Of a stretch of DNA of 64,000 nucleotides, positions 48,333 through 56,784 are shown piece by piece. Location: positions 62,001-126,000 of the forward strand of contig NZ_AYKT01000008.1 of the NCBI RefSeq assembly GCF_000496575.1. The letters run 5' to 3'. The first letter of the stretch is position 1. Each line of letters starts with the position of its first letter. The position numbers and the translations under genes are program-made. The DNA comes from Geobacillus thermodenitrificans subsp. thermodenitrificans DSM 465. GTDB taxonomy: Bacteria > Bacillota > Bacilli > Bacillales > Anoxybacillaceae. The notes under the pieces were generated by a model. It was not told the origin of the DNA. It saw only the letters and a program-made list of their open reading frames with translations, and made no database searches.

Positions 48333-49259
48333 ATGGGAGAGGCGGAACGACAGCTTAATGAGCTTCGCCAATGGCAAATGGATGATGCTGTGGCGCAGCT
48401 TGAGCATCTGAACGAGCGACTTGCTTTGGAAGACGCGTATTATCGCGCCGAAGAAGACCGACAGGCGCGCGAACGGTATTACCGTTATGTACCGTTTGAT
48501 GGGGACGGATTGATGCTGTTTGTCCGTTACCACGAGCTGGTGGCGCACACCCATAAGCGACGGTTGCCGTATTTTTTCAGCAAAGACGAGTATTTGTACA
48601 CATGGGTTGACTTGCAGCCGGATGGGACGGTGCGCAGTTTGTATTCCGGCGAGCGAAAAGATCCGAAAACGTTGATTGTCCAAGATGTCGAAACGATGAA
48701 ACGACGTTACGATGAGTTTCGCCAACTATTAAAAAAAGCGAAACATGGGCCGGGTGATGTACGCGAGCGAGTGAAAACGATCGAGAAGCAATGGAAATTT
48801 AATGCTGAGCATGTCGTGCCGCAGTCATGGTTCGGTGCCCGTGAACCGATGAAAGGCGATTTGCATCATTTATTCGTTTGCCAGCCGGAATGCAATACGC
48901 TTCGGTCGAACTTCCCGTACGCTGATTTTCCATTTTACAATCCGGAAGATCCAGGCGAGCAGATCCAGAACCGATGCGGCGTCGCCCATAACGGTTATTT
49001 CGAGCCGGAGTACGGCAAAGGGACGGCGGCACGGGCGATGTTGTATTTTTTGCTCCGTTACCCGAAGGCGATTGAGAAATCGTTTCGGCGTAAAATCGAC
49101 ATTCCACTTCTTGTCCGGTGGCACGAGCAATTCCCACCGACGGTATATGAATACCATCGCAACAGCGCCATTTTTTTCATTCAAGGCAACCGAAATCCGT
49201 TCATCGATTTTCCTGAATTGGCTAGGCGGATCGTGTTTCCGTTTGAACGGATGTTATAA
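48333..49259 (+). CDS. Endonuclease I family nuclease
   Basis: 308 residues. The central and C-terminal part is an endonuclease I (EndA/NucM, PF04231 type) domain: EKQWKFNAEHVVPQSWFGAREPMKGDLHHLFVCQPECNTLRSNFPY has the catalytic EHVVPQS His and downstream metal-binding HH and N, and RCGVAHNGYFEPEYGKGTAARAMLYFLLRYP is also conserved. The first 140 residues are a charged, partly coiled region. Most relatives are secreted, but here no signal peptide is visible. A cellular role is unknown. Confidence 0.85.
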   Translation: MGEAERQLNELRQWQMDDAVAQLEHLNERLALEDAYYRAEEDRQARERYYRYVPFDGDGLMLFVRYHELVAHTHKRRLPYFFSKDEYLYTWVDLQPDGTVRSLYSGERKDPKTLIVQDVETMKRRYDEFRQLLKKAKHGPGDVRERVKTIEKQWKFNAEHVVPQSWFGAREPMKGDLHHLFVCQPECNTLRSNFPYADFPFYNPEDPGEQIQNRCGVAHNGYFEPEYGKGTAARAMLYFLLRYPKAIEKSFRRKIDIPLLVRWHEQFPPTVYEYHRNSAIFFIQGNRNPFIDFPELARRIVFPFERML

Positions 49260-49260
49260 A

Positions 49261-49300
49261 ACGAAGTTGAAGGCGGATGTCCGCCTTTTCGTTTTTTTTT
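49261..49300 (+). terminator. Terminator of the endonuclease gene
   Basis: AAGGCGGA at 49270-49277 pairs with TCCGCCTT at 49280-49287, flanked by ACGAA/TTCGT pairing and nine T residues. Confidence 0.9.
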
Positions 49301-49372
49301 AACGTGTACATGATTGTCAAAGAAACGTTAGACCGCTGGTGGCGAGAAGGAACGTGAGCGGTGGCGGGCATA

Positions 49373-49421
49373 AAAAAGCTGTCTCCGAAAGATGGTCGTT
49401 CACTTCAGGAGACAGCTTTTT
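49373..49421 (-). terminator. Terminator of the BASS-transporter gene
   Basis: A 14-bp perfect stem (49373-49386 with 49408-49421) with A-rich and T-rich outer arms, ending the minus-strand gene at 49449 and able to work in both directions. Confidence 0.88.
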
Positions 49422-49448
49422 CCTTGCTGCTAGACAAAGTGTGAGAAG

Positions 49449-50408
49449 TTAAGTGGAAATCGTTTTGTCATTCGCTGTTTGGTGGTTTGCTTGTTTGCGG
49501 AAGTATGTCGCGACGATCGGACCAGAAATATTGTGCCAGACGCTGAAAAGGGCGCTCGGAACGGCAGCGAGCGGCGAAAAATGGGCGGTCGCCAAGGCCG
49601 CACCAAGCCCAGAGTTTTGCATGCCAACTTCGATGGAAATCGCTTTTTGCTTTGGCGGCGACAGGCGAAACAGTTTGGCAAACCAGTACCCAATCAACAA
49701 GCCCAACCCGTTATGGGCAACGACAATAAGAAAAATAAGGAGTCCGCTTTTGGCAATGGCTGCTTGGTTTTGTCCGACGACGGCAGCGACGATAGCAACG
49801 ATGGCGATGACAGAAACGAGCGGCAATGCCGGGATGCACGCTTTTACTTGCTTTTGGAAAAGTGTTTGCGCGATAAGTCCTAAAAGAATCGGAATCAGTA
49901 CGACTTTGACGATCGACCAAAATAAAGCGGCAGCGGATACGGACAGCCATTTCCCGGCTAAAAGCAAAATGAGTGAAGGCGTCAAAATCGGCGCTAAAAT
50001 CGTAGACACAGAGGTGACGGCAACCGACAGCGCCGTATCTCCTTTCGCCAAGTATGTCATGACGTTGGATGCCGTTCCGCCCGGGCAACAGCCGACTAAA
50101 ATAATGCCGAGCGCCACTTCGCGCGAAACCGGCAAAAAGTAGGCGAGCAAAAACGCAATGAGCGGCATGATGAGAAATTGGGCAATGACGCCGATGAGCA
50201 CATCTAGCGGGCGCTTGAATACTTCTTTGAAATCGTTCGCCGACAGCGTCAACCCCATGCCAAACATCACAATCCCCAAGAGCGGCACAATATACGGGGC
50301 GATCCACGTAAACGCGCTTGGAACGAAAAAGGCAAGTACGCCGAAGAGAAGCACCCAAATCGCAAACGTATTGCCGACAAAGTTGCTGATTCTCCCGATT
50401 GTGTTCAC
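49449..50408 (-). CDS. Bile acid:sodium symporter family (BASS) transporter, YocS-like
   Basis: 319 residues from GTG 50408 behind AAGGAGG; the longer frame runs through this site. Nine to ten membrane helices are predicted. Family marks are the VGCCPGGTASNVMTYLAKGDTALSVAVTSVSTILAPILTP crossover segment and SIEVGMQNSGLGAALA. In Bacteria such proteins import organic anions such as pantoate or keto acids with sodium; the substrate here is unknown. Confidence 0.85.
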   Translation of the reverse strand: MNTIGRISNFVGNTFAIWVLLFGVLAFFVPSAFTWIAPYIVPLLGIVMFGMGLTLSANDFKEVFKRPLDVLIGVIAQFLIMPLIAFLLAYFLPVSREVALGIILVGCCPGGTASNVMTYLAKGDTALSVAVTSVSTILAPILTPSLILLLAGKWLSVSAAALFWSIVKVVLIPILLGLIAQTLFQKQVKACIPALPLVSVIAIVAIVAAVVGQNQAAIAKSGLLIFLIVVAHNGLGLLIGYWFAKLFRLSPPKQKAISIEVGMQNSGLGAALATAHFSPLAAVPSALFSVWHNISGPIVATYFRKQANHQTANDKTIST

Positions 50409-50574
50409 TGCATTTCCTCCTTGAGCAAAGATGGGAAAGATATACAAGAAATTATATATATTTTTTCGAAAAGTTCAACTAATCTTGCAGAGAATTTTGA
50501 AAAAATGTTGACAATATAGAATGATTGTGAAAAAAGTCACTTCCTTTTTCTTCGGTTATGTTATGATAGGAATT

Positions 50575-50593
50575 GAGAAAAAGAATCATTCTT
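50575..50593 (+). promoter_or_regulatory. Fur-box-like site upstream of feoA
   Basis: GAGAAAAAGAATCATTCTT agrees with the 19-base Fur consensus at 13 positions by hand alignment, and lies 42 bases before the feoA start. Iron repression of feoAB is expected from the family. Confidence 0.55.
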
Positions 50594-50634
50594 GACACAA
50601 ATGAGAATAGACAGGGAAATAGGGGGAAAAGACG

Positions 50635-50856
50635 ATGGTGCTGACCGATTTGCATAAAGGAGAAACGGCGGTCGTTGTCCGCTTGGCCGTTGAGCATGAG
50701 GCACTGAAACAGCGTCTTCTTCATCTAGGGGTTAAAGAAGGAAAAATGGTGCGGGTGAAAGCCGCGATGCCGTTTGGCGGCCCGGTAATGGTTGAAGTCG
50801 ATGGGCAGGCAATCGGCTTACGGCGCAAAGAGGCGTCATCGATTGAGGTGAAATAA
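50635..50856 (+). CDS. feoA: Ferrous iron transport protein A
   Basis: 73-residue SH3-like FeoA with the LHKGETAVVVRL start, LKQRLLHLGVKEGKMVRV, and IGLRRKEASSIEV end. It assists FeoB, whose start lies two bases after the feoA stop. The ATG follows AGGGGG. Confidence 0.92.
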   Translation: MVLTDLHKGETAVVVRLAVEHEALKQRLLHLGVKEGKMVRVKAAMPFGGPVMVEVDGQAIGLRRKEASSIEVK

Positions 50857-50858
50857 AT

Positions 50859-52853
50859 ATGTCGTACGTAGCGCTGTTTGGTAATCCGAATACTGGCAAA
50901 ACGTCATTGTTTAACTGTTTAACCGGCTCTTATGAATATGTTGGCAACTGGAGCGGGGTGACGGTTGAGAAGAAAGTGGGAGTGCTTCGCCAACACGGCG
51001 TGCCGGTCGTTGATTTGCCCGGCATTTACTCGCTCCAGCCACTGTCCCGCGATGAAGGGGTGGCGACCGATTTTTTATTGACCGAGCCGTGTTCGGCGAT
51101 CGTTAATATCGTTGACGCGTCGCAACTTCAGCGCAACTTGCATTTGACGGTTCAGTTATTGGAATTTGGCCGGCCGCTCATCATCGCTTTGAACATGGTG
51201 GATGTCGCGGAAAAACGCGGCATCAAAATCGATGCAGTCAAGTTGTCGCGTCATCTTGGCGTCCCAGTTGTTCCGGTCATCGCTCGAACGGGGAAAGGGG
51301 CAAAGGAATTAGAGCGTGCCATTTTGTCGGCGAAAGATGGACACCATTCCCGCATGTTCATTGACTATGGCGTCGAAGTGGAACGTGCGATCCGCCGCAT
51401 TGCTGAGCAACTGCCGGATGACGTGCCGGGAGATAAGCGCTGGATGGCGTTGCAATTTTTAGAAGGAAACGAGCGCCTTGCCGCCTATTTGCGCGACCAC
51501 TTCGATTTGTCACCGCTTTTGGCGATCCGCAAGGAAACGGAACAGGCGCTTGGTTGTCAGGCGGCGAAACATATTTATGAAACGCGCGACCGATGGATCA
51601 GCGAAACGATCGCTGCTGCGGCCATCGAGTTTAAGCCAAAACCGCTCACGCTGACGGAAAAAGTGGACGCAGTGGTGACAAACCGCTATGTTGGTTTGCC
51701 GATTTTTTTGGCGCTGATGTATATCGTGTTTATGTTGACGTTCAACTGGCTCGGCACGCCGCTTGCTGATCAACTTGACACCTTTTTCTCTGGACCGCTC
51801 ACCGATTGGCTGTCGCGCTTGCTTGATTGGGCGGGGGCGTCGCCGTTTATCGAAGCGCTTGTGTTAGACGGCATTGTCGCTGGGGTCGGCGGTGTACTTG
51901 TGTTTGTACCGCAAATTTTCATTTTGTTCTTTTTCATTTCTTTGCTAGAAGACTCCGGGTATATGGCACGCGTGGCCATGGTGATGGATCGGCTGATGGA
52001 AGCGATCGGGTTAAACGGCAAAGCGTTTATTCCGATGATCATCGGCTTTGGTTGCAACGTTCCTGGGGTGATGGCGGCACGCACGATCGAGCAGCCGAAA
52101 GAACGGCTACTGACGATGTTGCTGTTGCCGTTTATGTCGTGTTCCGCCCGCTTGCCGGTGTACGCATTGTTTGCTGGAACGTTTTTTATTCATGAGCAGG
52201 CGCTTGTCGTCTTTTCGCTTTATGTGCTTGGTATCGTAGTGGCCTTGGGGCTCGCCAAGTTGTTTTCATCGACAGTATTCAAAAATGAAAGCTCGCTCTT
52301 TGTCATTGAATTGCCGCCATATCGCGTGCCGCAGGCGCTCACATTATGGCGCAGCACATGGGAGAAAGGGAAAGGATTTGTCCGTAAAGCCGGAACATTT
52401 ATTTTCGGCGGTTCGGTGGCCATTTGGCTGTTGACATATGTTGGACCGCACGGAGTTGGCGTTCCGATGGATGATAGTTTGCTCGCTGCGATCGGCGGTT
52501 TGATCGCTCCGCTGTTAGCGCCGCTCGGTTTTGGTGCTTGGCAGGCAGGGGCCGCGTTAATCACCGGCTTTTTGGCGAAAGAAGTCGTTGTATCAACGAT
52601 GAATATTATTTACCACGTCCGTGAGGCAAACGGTCTCGAGCAGATGATTGCCGCCCATTTCACTCCGTTATCGGCACTCAGCTTTATGGTGTTTGTTCTT
52701 TTATATACACCATGCTTAGCGACGGTGGCGACGATCCGTAAAGAAACCGGATCGTGGAAATGGACGCTGCTGTCGATCGGCATCGCCTTAACGGTCGCTT
52801 ATATGATTTCATTCCTTGTCTATCAAGTTGGAATGATGTTTCACTTTCAATGA
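50859..52853 (+). CDS. feoB: Ferrous iron transporter B
   Basis: 664 residues. The N-terminal G domain has GNPNTGKTSLFN (G1), DLPGIYSL (G3) and NMVDVAEKRG (G4), followed by a helical GDI domain. The C-terminal part contains about eight membrane helices in two Gate domains (LEDSGYMARVAMVMDRLM, FIPMIIGFGCNVPGVMAARTIEQPKERLLTMLLLPFMSCSARLPVYAL). It imports Fe(II) across the membrane. A small Cys-rich partner follows. Confidence 0.95.
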   Translation: MSYVALFGNPNTGKTSLFNCLTGSYEYVGNWSGVTVEKKVGVLRQHGVPVVDLPGIYSLQPLSRDEGVATDFLLTEPCSAIVNIVDASQLQRNLHLTVQLLEFGRPLIIALNMVDVAEKRGIKIDAVKLSRHLGVPVVPVIARTGKGAKELERAILSAKDGHHSRMFIDYGVEVERAIRRIAEQLPDDVPGDKRWMALQFLEGNERLAAYLRDHFDLSPLLAIRKETEQALGCQAAKHIYETRDRWISETIAAAAIEFKPKPLTLTEKVDAVVTNRYVGLPIFLALMYIVFMLTFNWLGTPLADQLDTFFSGPLTDWLSRLLDWAGASPFIEALVLDGIVAGVGGVLVFVPQIFILFFFISLLEDSGYMARVAMVMDRLMEAIGLNGKAFIPMIIGFGCNVPGVMAARTIEQPKERLLTMLLLPFMSCSARLPVYALFAGTFFIHEQALVVFSLYVLGIVVALGLAKLFSSTVFKNESSLFVIELPPYRVPQALTLWRSTWEKGKGFVRKAGTFIFGGSVAIWLLTYVGPHGVGVPMDDSLLAAIGGLIAPLLAPLGFGAWQAGAALITGFLAKEVVVSTMNIIYHVREANGLEQMIAAHFTPLSALSFMVFVLLYTPCLATVATIRKETGSWKWTLLSIGIALTVAYMISFLVYQVGMMFHFQ

Positions 52854-52867
52854 AAGGGGAGAGTGTG

Positions 52868-53014
52868 ATGATTGCTAATATCATCATTGGCGGGGCGATT
52901 TTCGTCTATGCCGGGTGGGTGTTGGTTCGCCATGTGAAAAAAAGCGCCAAAGGGACATGCGCAGCGTGCCATTTGGCCGACCGTTGCTCTGGCAGCTGCG
53001 GGCCAGAGCGGTAA
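52868..53014 (+). CDS. FeoB-associated Cys-rich membrane protein
   Basis: 48 residues with one N-terminal membrane helix (IANIIIGGAIFVYAGWVLVRHV) followed by a basic stretch and four Cys in CAACHLADRCSGSC. Small proteins of this form commonly follow feoB. ATG 52868 follows GGGGAGAG; the gene lies 14 bases after the feoB stop. The Cys cluster may bind iron; the exact role is unproven. Confidence 0.85.
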   Translation: MIANIIIGGAIFVYAGWVLVRHVKKSAKGTCAACHLADRCSGSCGPER

Positions 53015-53026
53015 GATTGATGGGTG

Positions 53027-53062
53027 AACGGGTTCCTGACGGTGATAGGAATCCGTTTTTTC
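53027..53062 (+). terminator. Terminator of the feo operon
   Basis: AACGGGTTCCT at 53027-53037 pairs with AGGAATCCGTT at 53047-53057 with one G-T pair, followed by six T residues. Confidence 0.85.
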
Positions 53063-53527
53063 TATTTTTGGAAAGAAGACTCTCATTTGTATAGGGCATC
53101 ATTAACAATAAGCCGGAGACATAGGCGGCCAGTCGGTTCAACGAACGGCTCGTTTCTCATCTTTATTGTGAATCTCTGTTCTAGCGTAAGTGGAAACAAC
53201 GAAACGGTGAAGGGAATGAAGATCACCTAGCCGCCTGCCATGGTGAAGCGCGCCCAAGAGCTTCTTTACAAGCGCTTATGTAGATGGGGGAGTGTTCCAT
53301 AAAATAGTTATTTTTTTATACTTCTTTAGATACATATCGTGCTGTTTTTTGTCATTTTTTTGTTTTGAAAAATGACGAAAATAGAGGAAATAAGACGGTA
53401 TTGATTAAAATTTGTTTGTAGTTAGGAAAAATAGACTATTTACACAGAATGAAAAAAACGGTAAAAATAGAAATAAGAATGGAAGTTTAGAAAAGAGAGA
53501 AAATTTCATTTATAAAGGGGCAGCACC
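53063..53527. other. Gene-free stretch between feo operon and DUF5317 gene
   Basis: No ORF with a supported start or known resemblance is seen on either strand. The right half (about 53290-53500) is very AT-rich. It may include the promoter of the next gene; no clear -35/-10 pair or operator could be fixed. Confidence 0.45.
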
Positions 53528-54124
53528 ATGGTTTATGATGGGATCGTCTTGTCGTTGTTGATCGGCTGGTTTCGCGGCGGCAGCTTGAAAGGGCTTGCCC
53601 ATATGAAATTGCGAGGCGGTTGGTTATTTCCACTGTTGTTGGCGTTGCAGTTTGTCATCTTTTTCCTTCAGGAGAAAGTGGCATGGATCGCGAAAATGAG
53701 CAATGTGATTTTTCTTCTCGTCTACATCACCGGGCTTGTGTTTTTATGGCTCAACCGCCATCAGCCAGGACTCCCTGTTATTTTTGCCGGCGTGTTGCTC
53801 AACTTTATCGTTATGGCGGCCAACGGCGGGCGAATGCCTGTCTCCGTCGAAGCTGCGCAATTTCTCGGCCGCGAATATATTGAAGCGTTAAAGGCCGGTC
53901 TGTACGCCAAACACCAGGCGATCACATCGGATACGCTTCTGCCGTTTCTCGGCGACATCATTCCGCTGTCTCCGCCGTATCCACGCCAACAAGTTATCAG
54001 CATCGGAGACGTGGTGATGAACGTAGGAGCGTTCTTGTTTATTCAGCATCTGATGCTCAGTGCGCCGCGACATGGGAAAGGTAATGCCGGAGAAGAAAAA
54101 GTAACTGCTTCTGTCAATCAGTAA
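53528..54124 (+). CDS. DUF5317 membrane protein
   Basis: 198 residues with five hydrophobic helices. The segment LLNFIVMAANGGRMPVSVEAA and the final GDVVMNVGAFLFIQHLM are typical of the DUF5317 family of Firmicutes. The function is unknown; relatives often lie near signalling proteins with HD domains, as here with the GGDEF/HD-GYP gene downstream. ATG follows AAAGGGGCAG. Confidence 0.75.
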   Translation: MVYDGIVLSLLIGWFRGGSLKGLAHMKLRGGWLFPLLLALQFVIFFLQEKVAWIAKMSNVIFLLVYITGLVFLWLNRHQPGLPVIFAGVLLNFIVMAANGGRMPVSVEAAQFLGREYIEALKAGLYAKHQAITSDTLLPFLGDIIPLSPPYPRQQVISIGDVVMNVGAFLFIQHLMLSAPRHGKGNAGEEKVTASVNQ

Positions 54125-54147
54125 TTTTTAAAAGGGAGGAAAAGGAA

Positions 54148-54240
54148 ATGAAAGTCAAAGTGAAACAAGTGTTGATCAATCTGTTTATCCTTGGTTCGGT
54201 GATTGTGGCGTTGACGTCGGGGTATAGATTTGGCAGTTAA
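54148..54240 (+). CDS. 30-residue small membrane protein
   Basis: An ORF of 30 codons begins at ATG 54148 behind a strong AAGGGAGGAAAAGG site and ends with TAA at 54238-54240. The peptide has a basic N-terminus (KVKVKQ) and one hydrophobic segment (VLINLFILGSVIVALTSGY), fitting a single-pass small protein or leader. It is 23 bases after the DUF5317 gene and in the same orientation. No homologue is recognised. Confidence 0.6.
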   Translation: MKVKVKQVLINLFILGSVIVALTSGYRFGS

Positions 54241-54308
54241 AAACCTTTATCTTTTTCCTCTTCTTGAAGCATATGATGATGTAGATAAAAACGAGAGTGA
54301 TCATTACC

Positions 54309-56135
54309 ATGACTTTTACGGTAAAATGGCAAGGAAAAATATATTTATCTTTCATTACTTTGATTGCTCTATCTATATTCTGGGTTGAAGATGTTTTTGT
54401 TAATCATTCTCTTAAAGATTGGGTTTTCGTTTATATTCTATCGGCCGCGGTTCTTTTGCTTAGTTATTTTTCAATTCATCTTCCACCAAAGGGTAACTCA
54501 TTTTCCATGGATTCAGCTATCTACTTAGCTGTTATGTTCTTATATGGTATTCATATGGCATTAAGCATTTTGTTCATTAGTATTTTAGTGGAATTTTTAT
54601 ATAAGCGGAAAATGGAGTGGTGGAAACATTTATCCAATTTTTCAATGTACTCATTAATGATTGCCGGATCATATTATTCCTTTCTATTTTTTGGAGGAGA
54701 TATTGGTAAAATTAGAACAGATAATCTGTTCCCTTATGTAGCCAGTTTGTTAATATACTTTTTAGTCAATATAGCGTTAATCTTCGCTTTTTTCTTTTTT
54801 TTAGGGCGTGTTTATAGAGGAGCATTTAACTTAGGAGTATTGCTAGAGTCAGTGGTAGGTTACTTAGTGACTTTAATATTATCTTTAGTTTTAGCGATTT
54901 TGCTTGCCGAGGAACGATATTTTGGGTTATTTTTATTCACCATATTAGTTATCATTTTGTCATTTGTTTTTCGTAAATTTTTATACTTATATCAATTAGT
55001 ATCTAACCGCGCCAACAAAGACCATCTCACCGGCTTATACAACCACGGTTTTTTCAAAGAAACGCTCAAGGAGCAGTTTGCTGACTGTAAGAGGCTCAAG
55101 CAGCCGCTGACGTTGGCGTTGCTTGATTTGGACGATTTTAAAAAATATAACGATCGAAACGGCCATTTGCAAGGGGATCGTTTGTTGATGTTTTTTGGGA
55201 AACTGCTGCAAAAAGCGGTCGAAGGGACGAACTTTACTATCGCCCGCTATGGTGGCGAAGAGTTTGCCATTTTAATGCCCAATACGACGAAAGAAGACGC
55301 GTATGTGTTTTTAAACCGGTTGCGCAAACAAGTGAACGATACATATTTTGACGGCGTCGAGCATATTCCGTACCGTTGCTTGTCGTTTTCGTGCGGCATT
55401 GCTGAGATGGAAAAAGATATGTATGAAAGCGACGAGCTCATTCACCGGGCTGATCAGGCACTCTATTATGCGAAAGCGCAAGGGAAAAATAACGTGCAGT
55501 TGTATGATCAGCACAATATCAGTTTGAATGAAATTCAGTTTAAGCAAGATTTGGAAGCGCTCGAGCAACAAGTGAAATTTTTTCTTTCTAAAGATGTATA
55601 TACATACCGCCATAGCAAACGGGTGTTTAAATATGCGCTCGAGTTTGGCAGCCGTTTGGACGAGTTGACTAACCACGAGCGGCAGACGCTTAGTTTAGGG
55701 GCGCTCATTCACGATATCGGCAAAATCGAAGTGCCGCGAGATATTTTAAATAAGCAAGGAAAATTGGAAAAACATGAGTGGGAAATTATCAAGAAACACG
55801 TAACATGGGGACGGGAAATCATTGCGGAAGAGAAGAGGTTTGATGATTTGCTTCCGCTCATCGAACTGCATCATGAGCGATATGATGGGAAAGGATATCC
55901 ATACGGGCTGAAAGGGGAAGAAATCCCGAAACTAGCCCGCATTTTATGTATTATCGACTCGTTTGACGCCATGACGACGGAACGGCCGTACCAACCGACG
56001 AAAACGTTTGATGAGGCGCTTAAAGAAATTGAACGCTGCGCAGGGACGCAGTTTGATCCAGTTTATGCGGCGAAGTTTATTGCATTTGTGCGTGAGCGTT
56101 ATTTGCCGCTGGTGAAAATGCCACAATGGGATTAG
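54309..56135 (+). CDS. Membrane GGDEF and HD-GYP protein (c-di-GMP synthesis/turnover)
   Basis: 608 residues. The first 230 residues form six or so membrane helices. A GGDEF domain follows with KDHLTGLYNHGFFKE, LALLDLDDFKKYND and an intact active site RYGGEEF (near residue 320); no RxxD inhibitory site is visible before it. The C-terminal HD-GYP domain has HSKRVFKYAL, HDIGKIEVP and HHERYDGKGYP with all metal ligands. The protein could both make and break c-di-GMP. ATG 54309 is used; a GTG at 54297 is in frame. The membrane part is strikingly more AT-rich than the rest, as if joined from another source near 55000. Confidence 0.9.
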   Translation: MTFTVKWQGKIYLSFITLIALSIFWVEDVFVNHSLKDWVFVYILSAAVLLLSYFSIHLPPKGNSFSMDSAIYLAVMFLYGIHMALSILFISILVEFLYKRKMEWWKHLSNFSMYSLMIAGSYYSFLFFGGDIGKIRTDNLFPYVASLLIYFLVNIALIFAFFFFLGRVYRGAFNLGVLLESVVGYLVTLILSLVLAILLAEERYFGLFLFTILVIILSFVFRKFLYLYQLVSNRANKDHLTGLYNHGFFKETLKEQFADCKRLKQPLTLALLDLDDFKKYNDRNGHLQGDRLLMFFGKLLQKAVEGTNFTIARYGGEEFAILMPNTTKEDAYVFLNRLRKQVNDTYFDGVEHIPYRCLSFSCGIAEMEKDMYESDELIHRADQALYYAKAQGKNNVQLYDQHNISLNEIQFKQDLEALEQQVKFFLSKDVYTYRHSKRVFKYALEFGSRLDELTNHERQTLSLGALIHDIGKIEVPRDILNKQGKLEKHEWEIIKKHVTWGREIIAEEKRFDDLLPLIELHHERYDGKGYPYGLKGEEIPKLARILCIIDSFDAMTTERPYQPTKTFDEALKEIERCAGTQFDPVYAAKFIAFVRERYLPLVKMPQWD

Positions 56136-56143
56136 GTTGAAGG

Positions 56144-56176
56144 AAACACTTGCCGATGGCAAGTGTTTTTTATTTT
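56144..56176 (+). terminator. Terminator after the GGDEF/HD-GYP gene
   Basis: AAACACTTGCC at 56144-56154 pairs with GGCAAGTGTTT at 56158-56168, followed by a T-rich tail. Confidence 0.9.
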
Positions 56177-56228
56177 TCATCGTTTTGCCACGTTTTTTTC
56201 AAATAACGTTCACTGATTTTGGAAATAA

Positions 56229-56272
56229 AGTGATTTTTTGCACAGGAGAGGCTAAGAACAGGTGGCTATAAT
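56229..56272 (+). promoter_or_regulatory. Fnr-type site and promoter of the nos operon
   Basis: AGTGATTTTTTGCACA at 56229-56244 differs from the Fnr/Crp-type TGTGA-N6-TCACA only at the two symmetric T positions. TATAAT at 56267-56272 is the -10, without a -35 element. The centre (56236.5) lies about 41-42 bases before the predicted start, the usual class II activator position. Anaerobic activation of nos by Fnr is inferred. Confidence 0.7.
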
Positions 56273-56307
56273 GATAGCGAATTTCGAACAGCAGAAGGAG
56301 GAGAGGC

Positions 56308-56763
56308 ATGAAACAAACGGTCGCCATTTTTCTCATTAGCGCTTTGATCGGTCTGGTTGGCGGCTATTCGTATTTCCAGTTGGGAGGAGCAAAGGGAGAG
56401 ACAAATGCCGCACAGGAAGGAAAGCAAGAGACAGCTCAATCGTCCCAGTCATCCGCTTCAACGGGGGATGGAAATGGGGCGGACAAAACGGCAAATGATA
56501 GCGCGCAAGACGGGAATATGTTGCAACAAAAAGGTTGTCTCTCTTGCCACTCTGTTTCCAAGCTCAACTTGCAAGGAGGGACGACGGGGCCGGATTTATC
56601 GAACGCTTATCAAGAAGTCGAGGGCAAACACGGCAAGCCGATGGAAGAGTTTTTAAAAGCGCCGACGTCTGCAGTAATGTCTGGCGTGATCAAATCCAAT
56701 CCACTGACGGATCAAGAGCGGGCTGAAATTATCGCTCTCTTAAAAGAGGCATCGGAAAAATAA
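56308..56763 (+). CDS. Membrane-anchored c-type cytochrome of the nos operon
   Basis: 151 residues. An N-terminal hydrophobic helix (VAIFLISALIGLVGGYSYFQL) anchors it, followed by a Ser/Gln/Gly-rich linker and a heme-binding CLSCHS motif near residue 80 with an axial Met probable in SAVMSGVIKSNPL. It probably hands electrons to NosZ, encoded 21 bases downstream. Related small cytochromes precede nosZ in Gram-positive denitrifiers and are sometimes called nosC. Confidence 0.85.
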   Translation: MKQTVAIFLISALIGLVGGYSYFQLGGAKGETNAAQEGKQETAQSSQSSASTGDGNGADKTANDSAQDGNMLQQKGCLSCHSVSKLNLQGGTTGPDLSNAYQEVEGKHGKPMEEFLKAPTSAVMSGVIKSNPLTDQERAEIIALLKEASEK

Positions 56764-56784
56764 GAACCGCTGGGAGGGAAAAGA

